A stretch of 6,529 nt of DNA. Source: Bacteroidales bacterium. Lineage in GTDB: Bacteria > Bacteroidota > Bacteroidia > Bacteroidales > Muribaculaceae. The notes under the pieces are model-generated. The model saw nothing but the letters and a program-made list of their open reading frames with translations, was not told the DNA's origin and did no database searches. A program made the translations under genes and the position numbers. Of this stretch, positions 1 to 6,066 are shown piece after piece. The first letter of the stretch is position 1. Every line of letters begins with the position of its first letter. The stretch spans positions 1 through 6,529 of the forward strand of contig CAADVV010000023.1 of NCBI GenBank assembly GCA_900752535.1, written 5' to 3'.

Positions 1-192
1 GTGGAACTGAACGAAGTCAGGGCATCGCTCATGAAACTGCCCGAAAAGGAGCGGAAAGCGGTCGAGATGAGCGCATATGCCGGAAGCTCGACCGATGACA
101 TAGCAAAAGCGCTGGGCGTCACGCCCGTAAATGCCAGGCAGATACTCAGCCGCGGCAGACGCACACTCAGGTCTTTATTCTCTAAAAAATAA
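1..192 (+). CDS. ECF-type RNA polymerase sigma-70 factor, C-terminal fragment (5' end outside window)
   Basis: This is the end of an ECF sigma factor, which directs RNA polymerase to a specific promoter set. The 63 visible residues are sigma region 4, the helix-turn-helix that contacts the -35-type element. It opens with LPEKERKAVEM (about 13-23), which matches the conserved 'LP..R..' helix. The segment STDDIAKALGVT (about 30-41) and the recognition helix around VNARQILSRGRRTLRSLF (about 43-60) complete the fold. The GTG at base 1 is probably an internal valine, because ECF factors are usually 160-200 residues and region 2 must lie upstream. The stop is TAA at 190-192. The next gene starts 5 bases later, so the two are almost certainly co-transcribed, and that gene encodes a membrane protein in the usual anti-sigma position. 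The regulon and inducing signal cannot be read from this fragment. Confidence 0.85.
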   Translation: MELNEVRASLMKLPEKERKAVEMSAYAGSSTDDIAKALGVTPVNARQILSRGRRTLRSLFSKK

Positions 193-197
193 ACAAT

Positions 198-920
198 ATG
201 ACAACGGATATCAACCATATAAAGAGCCTTCTTGAAAAGTATTATGAGGGCATGACGACGCCGGAAGAAGAGAAGACGCTGACCGAGTATTTCTCGTCGG
301 CGACCGACATTCCGGAGGAACTGGAAGCCGACCGAAAGCTTTTTGCGGTCCTCAGCGACACCTCGAGCTATGCAGATTTGCCGGCAGACCTCGACGCCAG
401 GATTATGGCTGCGGTTGACAACATCACCGGCGCAAAAGAGAAGCCAACGCGCAGGCGATTCTCATGGATCACAGTGACGGGTATCGCGGCCGCCGCGGCA
501 GCAATAGTTGTGTTTCTCACCATGATACCCTACCCGACCGACATCACGATGGAAACGGACAGCGTCACTCTGGCCCGGACACAAATGCCAGATACGCCCG
601 GCAATCAACCGGAAGAGACATCGGAACCGGTCGTGACTGACACCGAGAAAAAAGCTGAGAAAAAGGAAGAGCACAAGACAGTCATACAGCCGTCACGAAC
701 CATGAGAAGAGTGAAGAATCGGGCCGTCGCTCAGACATCAGCGACAACGGCAACAGACTCAGTCAGCATGCTCAGCGACGAGGAGCTCAGGACGCTCAGG
801 GTCGGCATGAAAGCGCTTGCGCGCGCTCAGAAAAGCATAGCTCAGGCGTCGCAATGCATCGAATCGACTGACCGCGGGCTGAGAGAGATATATACGACAA
901 TATATGATAAACTGAACTAA
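198..920 (+). CDS. Single-pass membrane protein, probable anti-sigma or sigma-operon partner
   Basis: The protein has 240 residues and no enzyme motif that I recognise. The N-terminal part (about 1-75) is acidic and helical, with an 'LLEKYYEGMTTPEEEKTL' stretch (15-32). From memory, that stretch is typical of short cytosolic domains at the start of Bacteroidota anti-sigma-like proteins. A basic KPTRRR patch (82-87) precedes one hydrophobic segment (about 90-110), so the N-terminus should face the cytoplasm and the rest the periplasm. The periplasmic part has a Pro/Thr/Glu-rich linker, a Lys/Glu-rich stretch (about 149-160) and a C-terminal helical region (about 193-239). No zinc-binding HxxxCxxC anti-sigma motif is present. 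The ATG at 198 lies 5 bases after the sigma gene stop. Its position and topology suggest it restrains or senses for the sigma factor. That role is inferred, not shown. Confidence 0.7.
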   Translation: MTTDINHIKSLLEKYYEGMTTPEEEKTLTEYFSSATDIPEELEADRKLFAVLSDTSSYADLPADLDARIMAAVDNITGAKEKPTRRRFSWITVTGIAAAAAAIVVFLTMIPYPTDITMETDSVTLARTQMPDTPGNQPEETSEPVVTDTEKKAEKKEEHKTVIQPSRTMRRVKNRAVAQTSATTATDSVSMLSDEELRTLRVGMKALARAQKSIAQASQCIESTDRGLREIYTTIYDKLN

Positions 921-931
921 AACCACATATT

Positions 932-1408
932 ATGAAAAGCTTGAGACTCCTAATCACCATTGCGACGGCATTCATGATATCGTTCACAGCGATGTCACGT
1001 GACCGAATTTTCAGCAACTATCCGGACAACAACGGCATATCAACCGTCTACATCTCAGGGGCGGCTATAAGGCTCGGACTGTCAATGGCCGGCTCCGACT
1101 CGGATATGAATCAGATACAGAAATTTGTCAAAAATCCTGAGGGAATTGAGATTGTCAGTGCCGAAACCCCTGAAGCCATTAAAATTGTAAAAAAAGACTT
1201 CACGGGAATAGCCAACAAGCTAAACATGGAACTGATGCTGAACGCCACTGACGACGGGGAGGTTGTGAATATCTATACCAGCGGCGTTTCGGAAGACAAC
1301 GTCATCCATGACATACTCATCGAGACCACAGAGCCGGACGAATATACCTTAGTGTATATCCGCGGAGAGATTGACGTCAACGCGCTTCAGGAACAATACA
1401 ACAAATAA
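932..1408 (+). CDS. DUF4252-type exported protein (first of a tandem pair)
   Basis: The protein has 158 residues and a clear N-terminal signal peptide: K2 and R5, a hydrophobic core at 6-19, and a likely cut after the AMS triplet at 20-22. There is no lipobox cysteine, so it should be released into the periplasm or beyond. The mature part resembles the DUF4252 family known mainly from Bacteroidota, whose function is unknown. Its outline is a short 'VYIS' strand (39-42), a helix-rich middle and a C-terminal 'YTLVYIRGEIDVNAL' block (138-152). That block aligns with 'LSVVRIKGSFDLNAV' in the next protein, which supports common descent. The ATG at 932 is 11 bases after the previous stop and gives a complete signal peptide. 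Placement in a sigma factor operon suggests an envelope-related role. Confidence 0.75.
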   Translation: MKSLRLLITIATAFMISFTAMSRDRIFSNYPDNNGISTVYISGAAIRLGLSMAGSDSDMNQIQKFVKNPEGIEIVSAETPEAIKIVKKDFTGIANKLNMELMLNATDDGEVVNIYTSGVSEDNVIHDILIETTEPDEYTLVYIRGEIDVNALQEQYNK

Positions 1409-1412
1409 GGAG

Positions 1413-1892
1413 ATGAGAAGCAGTATAGGCGCAGTCTTTATTTACCTGCTGCTGATAATGGGCTGCACATCGTGCGGCAGTCCGAAGGAATTTCGTCAGC
1501 TCAAGTCATACGACAATATCGACATCGTTCATATCCCCCGCGGAATAGGATGGATGATAGGGCCGACACTATCCATGGCCGACGGCGAAGCCGGCAGGAT
1601 GGTGAGAGGATTCAGAAGCCTCACGGTGGTTGACTGCGAAGGCAAGAAAGGACGAAAGGAAGTGATGGAATGCGTGGACAGGGTGCTCGACAAGGACAAG
1701 AGCGAACTGATAATTGAGACGCATGAAGGGAAAGAGTCGACGTTTATCTACGGACGAATAAAACCGGGCGACAAGAAGATAAGAGACCTGATTATTGTCA
1801 CTGACGAGCCGTCAGATCTCAGCGTGGTGCGTATTAAAGGGAGCTTTGACCTCAACGCGGTCATCGGCGAGGAGGTTAAGAAGATTCCATGA
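1413..1892 (+). CDS. DUF4252-type lipoprotein (second of a tandem pair)
   Basis: The protein has 159 residues from the ATG at 1413. It begins with a lipoprotein signal: R2, a hydrophobic stretch at 5-17 and a lipobox-like LIMGC (14-18), so Cys18 would carry the lipid. Cys21 is a less likely alternative. The rest is a DUF4252-like domain (about 38-150), similar in size and C-terminal pattern to the gene just upstream but clearly diverged. An in-frame ATG at 1371 would add 14 residues and overlap the previous gene by 38 bases. I prefer 1413 because it gives a compact signal peptide and a 4-base gap. AAGGAG (1407-1412) abuts this ATG with no spacer, so it is not a normal ribosome site. The substrate or partner is unknown. 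Inference: an envelope-anchored counterpart of the secreted paralog. Confidence 0.75.
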   Translation: MRSSIGAVFIYLLLIMGCTSCGSPKEFRQLKSYDNIDIVHIPRGIGWMIGPTLSMADGEAGRMVRGFRSLTVVDCEGKKGRKEVMECVDRVLDKDKSELIIETHEGKESTFIYGRIKPGDKKIRDLIIVTDEPSDLSVVRIKGSFDLNAVIGEEVKKIP

Positions 1893-1913
1893 ACACAAAA
1901 GACAGCTATTAGC

Positions 1914-1952
1914 GGAGGCCGGAAGGAAACGGGAAAGCCTTCCGGCCCCTCC
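1914..1952 (+). terminator. Strong GC-rich hairpin after the sigma/DUF4252 operon
   Basis: GGCCGGAAGG (1917-1926) and CCTTCCGGCC (1938-1947) form a perfect 10-bp stem with an 11-base loop. The stem can be extended by GGAG (1914-1917) pairing with CTCC (1949-1952) if a small bulge is allowed. It lies 24 bases after the DUF4252 lipoprotein stop, the expected place for transcript end formation. No U-tract follows directly; the downstream bases are A/G rich. It may therefore act as a 3' stabilising hairpin rather than a classic intrinsic terminator. Confidence 0.55.
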
Positions 1953-1979
1953 GGGCATGGAAAAAGCGATAGAAAAAGG

Positions 1980-2012
1980 GGCCGAGAGTCGGTCAGGTCA
2001 ATTTATTTTTTT
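1980..2012 (+). terminator. Possible weak intrinsic terminator (short hairpin plus T-run)
   Basis: GGCCGA (1980-1985) and TCGGTC (1989-1994) can form a 6-bp stem including one G-U pair, with a GAG loop. Seven Ts follow at 2006-2012, about 11 bases after the stem. The gap between stem and T-run is longer than usual. The T-run also forms the left edge of the frd promoter box, so it may simply be promoter sequence. Confidence 0.25.
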
Positions 2013-2019
2013 AACTTTG
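2012..2019 (+). promoter_or_regulatory. Bacteroidota-type -7 promoter box for frdCAB
   Basis: TAACTTTG followed by C matches the Bacteroidota primary sigma factor -7 consensus TAnnTTTG exactly. It would place the transcript start near 2024-2028 and give frdC a leader of about 55-60 bases. A -33 box (TTTG or TTG) is expected near 1988-1992, but only a poor match is there. Activity may therefore depend on an activator or on the -7 box alone. Confidence 0.6.
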
Positions 2020-2082
2020 CGAGGACTAACCTGAAGTATAATCTATCCAATCATAACAAAAACCCCTAAATCTTCAACTCCT

Positions 2083-2985
2083 ATGTGGTTAACAAGCTCA
2101 TCTATAGGACGTAAGCTCGTTATGGCAATCACCGGCGCGTGCTTGGTCCTGTTTGTTACATTTCACGTGCTGATGAATGCAGTAGCCCTCATCGCGCCCA
2201 CAGCCTACAACGCTGTCTGCGCATTCTTAGGCGCCAACTGGTATGCCCTGGTGGCCTCGATGGGTCTGGGTCTGCTTTTCATCATCCACATCATCTACGC
2301 ACTCTGGCTTACAGTGCAGAACCGCCGTGCGCGCGGAGCTGACCGCTATGCCGTGACCGCCCGCCAGCCTCAGGTTGAATGGGCATCGAAAAACATGCTT
2401 GTGCTCGGTATCGTAGTGCTCGCCTTCCTGGTTGTGCACATGATTCAGTTCTGGGCAAAAATGCAGCTTGCCGAGGTTCTCGGAGAACACGCCGTAGACC
2501 TGAACGGCGTGGAAGCCTCGCCGACAGCAGGCATGATGTTTATCAACGCCGCCTTCTCATGCATCTGGACACCGATAATCTATATCATCGGTTTCGTGGC
2601 CCTGTGGTTCCACATGAATCACGGATTCTGGTCGATGTTCCAGACCACCGGCTGGAACAATGCCATCTGGATCAAGAGGCTCAAAACCATCGGCCTGTGG
2701 TGGTCAAGCATCGTTGTTGCCCTGTTTATCGCAGAAGCCATTGTCTTCACCGTCAACGCCAACAACGACAAATATCTGACAGATCCCGAGCTTCAGCTCC
2801 AGAACGAAGTCTTCCTCAACGAGAGCAAGTCGGAGACCGTCGGTCAGGATATGTTTGAGGCGATGCCCGTCACCAACGGTGACATCGTGACAGCTCCCTG
2901 CGGCCGTCCCGCCAACGAATGTGTCAACGCCGCTAACTGCGACGGCAGCAACTGCGCCAACGCCGACAGCAGCGCCAACCTGTAA
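2083..2985 (+). CDS. frdC: Fumarate reductase / succinate dehydrogenase cytochrome b subunit (di-heme membrane anchor)
   Basis: This is the membrane anchor of the fumarate reductase complex. It holds FrdA/FrdB on the cytoplasmic face and exchanges electrons with menaquinol. The 300 residues contain five membrane segments (about 12-36, 57-79, 103-125, 160-178, 204-226). His28, His69, His119 and His177 sit in the first four segments, matching the four heme ligands of the single-subunit di-heme class (Wolinella FrdC, Bacillus SdhC). The basic loop at 80-103 and the KRLK at 198-201 place those loops in the cytoplasm, so the C-terminus should face the periplasm. The C-terminal tail (227-300) is long and contains Cys273, Cys280, Cys286 and Cys291. 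The Wolinella-type acidic residues near the quinone site and the fourth ligand are absent. The gene is first in the operon and frdA starts 39 bases after it. It could equally be named sdhC. Confidence 0.93.
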   Translation: MWLTSSSIGRKLVMAITGACLVLFVTFHVLMNAVALIAPTAYNAVCAFLGANWYALVASMGLGLLFIIHIIYALWLTVQNRRARGADRYAVTARQPQVEWASKNMLVLGIVVLAFLVVHMIQFWAKMQLAEVLGEHAVDLNGVEASPTAGMMFINAAFSCIWTPIIYIIGFVALWFHMNHGFWSMFQTTGWNNAIWIKRLKTIGLWWSSIVVALFIAEAIVFTVNANNDKYLTDPELQLQNEVFLNESKSETVGQDMFEAMPVTNGDIVTAPCGRPANECVNAANCDGSNCANADSSANL

Positions 2986-3024
2986 ATCATCCCCTCACTA
3001 ACAAAAATCACAACAACCAACACT

Positions 3025-5052
3025 ATGGCAGATCTCAAGAAACTGGAGGGTATGATTGACTCTACCCCCATCATGAAGGACTATGCCGACATCGAATCGT
3101 CAAAGCTCCCCGAATATCAGATAGACTCGAAGATACCTGAAGGACCTCTCGCCCAGAAGTGGACAAACTACAAGGCCCATCAGAAGCTCGTCAACCCGGC
3201 CAACAAGCGCAACCTCGACATCATCGTGGTGGGCACCGGTCTGGCCGGCGCATCGGCCGCCTCGACACTTGGCGAGCTTGGCTTCAACGTGCTGAACTTC
3301 TGCATCCAGGACAGTCCTCGCCGCGCCCACTCTATCGCCGCACAGGGCGGTATCAACGCAGCCAAGGACTATCAGAACGACGGCGACTCGGTCTATCGTC
3401 TGTTCTATGACACCGTCAAGGGCGGCGACTTCCGCTCACGCGAGGCCAACGTATACCGTCTGGCCGAAGTGTCGAACAACATCATCGACCAGTGCGTCGC
3501 ACAGGGCGTACCTTTTGCCCGCGAATACGGCGGTCTGCTGGCCAACCGTTCGTTTGGTGGCGCCCAGGTATCGCGCACTTTCTATGCCAAAGGCCAGACC
3601 GGCCAGCAGCTGCTGCTCGGCGCCTACGGCTCACTCAACCGTCAGATAAACAAAGGCACGGTCAAGTCATTCAACCGTCGCGAAATGCTCGACCTGGTCA
3701 TCATCGACGGCCGCGCCCGCGGTATCATCGTGCGTAACCTCATCACCGGCGAGCTCGAGCGCTATGCCGCACACGCCGTGGTTCTGGCAACCGGCGGTTA
3801 CGGCCGTACATTCTTCCTGTCGACCAATGCCATGGGCTGCAACGGCTCAGCCGCCATCCAGGCTTTCCGCCGCGGTGCATATCTGGCCAACCTGGCCTTC
3901 ACACAGATTCACCCGACATGTATCCCCGTGCACGGCGAAGACCAGTCGAAACTGACACTGATGTCGGAATCGCTGCGTAACGACGGCCGCATCTGGGTAC
4001 CGAAGAAAAAAGAGGACGCCGAGGCTATCCGCGCCGGCAAGAAGAAACCGACCGACATCCCCGACGAAGACCGCGACTTCTATCTGGAGCGCCGCTACCC
4101 GGCCTTCGGCAACCTCTGCCCGCGCGACATCGCCAGCCGTGCCGCCAAGGAGCGCTGCGACGCCGGCTATGGCGTCGGCACCGGCAACGCCGTATATCTC
4201 GACTTCAAATATGCCATCGAGCGTCTGGGCGAAGACGTTGTCCGCGACCGTTACGGGAACCTCTTCGACATGTATCAGATGATTTCTGACGACAACCCCT
4301 ACCATACCCCGATGATGATCTTCCCTGCCAGCCACTACACCATGGGCGGCATCTGGGTAGACTATGAGCTCCAGACCTCAATCAAGGGCCTGTTTGCCAT
4401 CGGCGAGTGCAACTTCTCAGACCACGGCGCAAACCGTCTGGGCGCATCGGCCCTTATGCAGGGTCTTGCAGACGGTTACTTCGTTCTGCCCTACACCATG
4501 CAGAACTATCTGAGCGACCAGATTAAGGTTAAACACCCGGGCACCGACGCACCTGAATTTGACAAAGTGGAGAAAGAGGTACGTGACCGCATCAACCGCC
4601 TGATGTCAATCAAGGGCACAAAATCGCCCGACCAGATTCACAAACGTCTGGGCCACGTCATGTGGGACCTCGTCGGCATGGGACGCACCCTGCAGAGCCT
4701 TGTGAAAGCCATCGACAAACTCGAGGACATCCGCAAGGAATTCTACACCGACCTGCGCATCGTAGGCTCGGCCGACGACCTGAACCTCGAGCTTGAGAAA
4801 GCCCTTCGTCTCGAAGACTTCATCGTGATGGCCAAGATGATGGCTATCGACGCCCTGAACCGTAACGAATCATGCGGTGCCCACTTCCGTGAGGAATATC
4901 AGACGGCAGACGGCGAAGCCAAACGTAACGACAAGGACTACATGTATGTATCGTGCTGGAAGTATACCGGCGACAACGAGAAGCCCATACTGCTGAAGGA
5001 GCCTCTGAAATATGAGGAAATCCAGGTGCAGACCCGCAACTACAAATCATAA
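3025..5052 (+). CDS. frdA: Fumarate reductase / succinate dehydrogenase flavoprotein subunit
   Basis: This is the catalytic subunit. It interconverts fumarate and succinate on FAD at the cytoplasmic face, taking electrons from FrdB. The Rossmann motif GTGLAG (70-75) follows the strand LDIIVV. His102 in RRAHSIAAQGG is the expected covalent FAD attachment site. Active-site candidates are HPT (296-298), Arg318 in SLRNDG, Arg367 in PRDIASRA, His437 in SHYTMGG, and HGANRLG (467-473) near the end of the FAD domain. The length of 675 residues is somewhat above the family norm. As I recall, many Bacteroidota homologs begin close to the DSKIPEGPLA block, here at 34-43, so about 33 N-terminal residues are extra. 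No Shine-Dalgarno precedes the ATG, and the leader is A/C rich. Direction cannot be proven from sequence; context in an anaerobe favours fumarate reduction. Also called sdhA. Confidence 0.96.
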   Translation: MADLKKLEGMIDSTPIMKDYADIESSKLPEYQIDSKIPEGPLAQKWTNYKAHQKLVNPANKRNLDIIVVGTGLAGASAASTLGELGFNVLNFCIQDSPRRAHSIAAQGGINAAKDYQNDGDSVYRLFYDTVKGGDFRSREANVYRLAEVSNNIIDQCVAQGVPFAREYGGLLANRSFGGAQVSRTFYAKGQTGQQLLLGAYGSLNRQINKGTVKSFNRREMLDLVIIDGRARGIIVRNLITGELERYAAHAVVLATGGYGRTFFLSTNAMGCNGSAAIQAFRRGAYLANLAFTQIHPTCIPVHGEDQSKLTLMSESLRNDGRIWVPKKKEDAEAIRAGKKKPTDIPDEDRDFYLERRYPAFGNLCPRDIASRAAKERCDAGYGVGTGNAVYLDFKYAIERLGEDVVRDRYGNLFDMYQMISDDNPYHTPMMIFPASHYTMGGIWVDYELQTSIKGLFAIGECNFSDHGANRLGASALMQGLADGYFVLPYTMQNYLSDQIKVKHPGTDAPEFDKVEKEVRDRINRLMSIKGTKSPDQIHKRLGHVMWDLVGMGRTLQSLVKAIDKLEDIRKEFYTDLRIVGSADDLNLELEKALRLEDFIVMAKMMAIDALNRNESCGAHFREEYQTADGEAKRNDKDYMYVSCWKYTGDNEKPILLKEPLKYEEIQVQTRNYKS

Positions 5053-5157
5053 GTAAACCACGCGACAATCGCGGCCGCCCCGCCGCCCTAACGACGAACG
5101 GGGGAGCCAAAGAGAGTCACGACAGTCAAAATCCAACTAACGAACCATCATCTCAAA
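5053..5157 (+). other. frdA-frdB intergenic spacer with a short hairpin
   Basis: This 105-base gap is unusually wide for subunits made in fixed ratio. CGCGA (5061-5065) and TCGCG (5069-5073) form a 5-bp stem with a CAA loop. A GC-rich run (about 5071-5088) and a G-run (5100-5104) follow. I see no TAnnTTTG promoter box and no U-tract, so transcription most likely reads through from frdA. The stem could affect RNA stability or processing. The last 20 or so bases before frdB are A-rich, as is usual before Bacteroidota starts. Confidence 0.35.
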
Positions 5158-5913
5158 ATGGAACATAACATCAGCGTAAATCTGAAAATCTGGCGTCAGC
5201 GTGGTCCCAAAGAGAAAGGCCGCTTCGCCAACTATCGCGTCGAGAACGTATCGACAGGATCGTCGTTCCTGGAAATGCTCGATATGCTCAACCAGCAGCT
5301 CGTCGAAAAAGGCGAGGAGCCTGTAGCTTTTGACAGCGACTGCCGCGAGGGCATCTGCGGCATGTGCTCGCTTTATATCAACGGACATCCTCACGGTCCG
5401 GTACAGGGCATCACCACCTGCCAGCTCCACATGCGCAAATTCAACGACGGCGACACCATCACCATCGAACCGTGGCGTTCGGCCGCCTTCCCCGTAATTC
5501 GCGACCTGATGGTCAACCGAAACGCGTTTGACCAGATACAGCAGGCCGGCGGTTACGTATCATTCAACTGCGGCGGCGCACCCGACGCCAACAATATCCC
5601 CATCTCGAAGAGAATCGCCGACGAGGCCATGGACTCAGCCACATGTATCGGATGCGGCGCCTGCGTCGCAGCGTGCAAGAACGGCTCGGCAATGCTCTTT
5701 GTCAGTGCCAAGGTGAGCCAGTTTGCCCTGCTTCCCCAGGGTCAGGTGGAGCGCAAACGTCGCGCCCGCGCCATGGTGAAGAAGATGGACGAACTCGGAT
5801 TCGGCAACTGCACCAACACAGGAGCATGCGCAGCCGAGTGCCCGAAGAACATCTCGCTCTCGAACATCGCCCGTCTCAACCGCGAGTTTGAAAAAGCCAA
5901 ATTCAGCGACTAA
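5158..5913 (+). CDS. frdB: Fumarate reductase / succinate dehydrogenase iron-sulfur subunit
   Basis: FrdB passes electrons between the hemes of FrdC and the FAD of FrdA through three iron-sulfur clusters. The N-terminal ferredoxin-like domain has Cys62, Cys67, Cys70 (CREGICGMC) and Cys88 for a [2Fe-2S] cluster. The C-terminal domain has Cys163, Cys166 and Cys169 (CIGCGAC) plus Cys228 for [4Fe-4S]. Cys173, Cys218 and Cys224 should hold [3Fe-4S], by comparison with E. coli FrdB. Lys174 follows Cys173, where E. coli-type proteins carry a proline; non-proline residues occur there in the di-heme class. The length of 251 residues is normal and no motif is broken. The ATG at 5158 is preceded by an A-rich leader (ATCTCAAA) without a Shine-Dalgarno. 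The gene ends the operon, with a terminator hairpin 40 bases downstream. Also called sdhB. Confidence 0.96.
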   Translation: MEHNISVNLKIWRQRGPKEKGRFANYRVENVSTGSSFLEMLDMLNQQLVEKGEEPVAFDSDCREGICGMCSLYINGHPHGPVQGITTCQLHMRKFNDGDTITIEPWRSAAFPVIRDLMVNRNAFDQIQQAGGYVSFNCGGAPDANNIPISKRIADEAMDSATCIGCGACVAACKNGSAMLFVSAKVSQFALLPQGQVERKRRARAMVKKMDELGFGNCTNTGACAAECPKNISLSNIARLNREFEKAKFSD

Positions 5914-5953
5914 GAAACAGCCGTCATCAGAAACGGCCTACCCTACTTGATAT

Positions 5954-5995
5954 GACCGCCGGACGTCTATGTGACATCCGGCGGTCAGTCTTTAT
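5954..5995 (+). terminator. Intrinsic terminator of the frdCAB operon
   Basis: The arm at 5954-5967 pairs with 5973-5986 over 14 positions with one C-A mismatch (5964/5976) and a 5-base loop (TATGT). The outer ten pairs, GACCGCCGGA with TCCGGCGGTC, are perfect. A moderately T-rich stretch (AGTCTTTAT, 5987-5995) follows. It sits 40 bases after the frdB stop and upstream of the promoter of the next gene, as expected for an operon end. Confidence 0.8.
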
Positions 5996-6005
5996 CAGTC
6001 TTTAT
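5986..6005 (+). repeat. Tandem 10-bp direct repeat
   Basis: CAGTCTTTAT occurs twice in a row (5986-5995 and 5996-6005) with no mismatch. The first copy starts at the last base of the terminator stem. The arrangement supplies two T-rich segments after the hairpin and may have arisen by slippage. Confidence 0.7.
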
Positions 6006-6027
6006 ATGAGAGACACCGGCTGAAAAG

Positions 6028-6059
6028 TTTGAACGCATTAACGATAATTGCTAAATTTG
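6028..6059 (+). promoter_or_regulatory. Bacteroidota-type promoter (-33 and -7 boxes) for the glycosyltransferase gene
   Basis: TTTG at 6028-6031 and TAAATTTG at 6052-6059 match the Bacteroidota -33 (TTTG) and -7 (TAnnTTTG) elements, with 20 bases between them, which is within the usual spacing. The -7 box ends only 7 bases before the first ATG of the downstream gene. The transcript would therefore start at or very close to that ATG. Confidence 0.6.
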
Positions 6060-6066
6060 TGCGTAC

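Noticed and set aside
1795..2034. 79-residue open frame spanning the end of the DUF4252 lipoprotein gene and the intergenic region
   Set aside because: It overlaps the lipoprotein gene in another frame, runs through the hairpin, and shows no domain or signal; most likely chance.
2037..2042. TATAAT, a perfect E. coli-type -10 box upstream of frdC
   Set aside because: Bacteroidota primary sigma factors use TAnnTTTG, which is present at 2012-2019; no TTGACA-like box lies at a suitable distance.
2379..2858. 159-residue + strand open frame inside frdC
   Set aside because: Arg/His-rich shadow of frdC in another frame with no family resemblance.
3847..4335. 162-residue antisense open frame inside frdA
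   Set aside because: Long antisense frames are expected opposite GC-rich, C-ending codons. The frdA frame has full-length motifs and this one has none.
5920..5937. Short hairpin GCCGT (5920-5924) / ACGGC (5933-5937) after frdB
   Set aside because: Only 5 bp with an 8-base loop and no T-run; the much stronger hairpin at 5954-5986 better explains termination.
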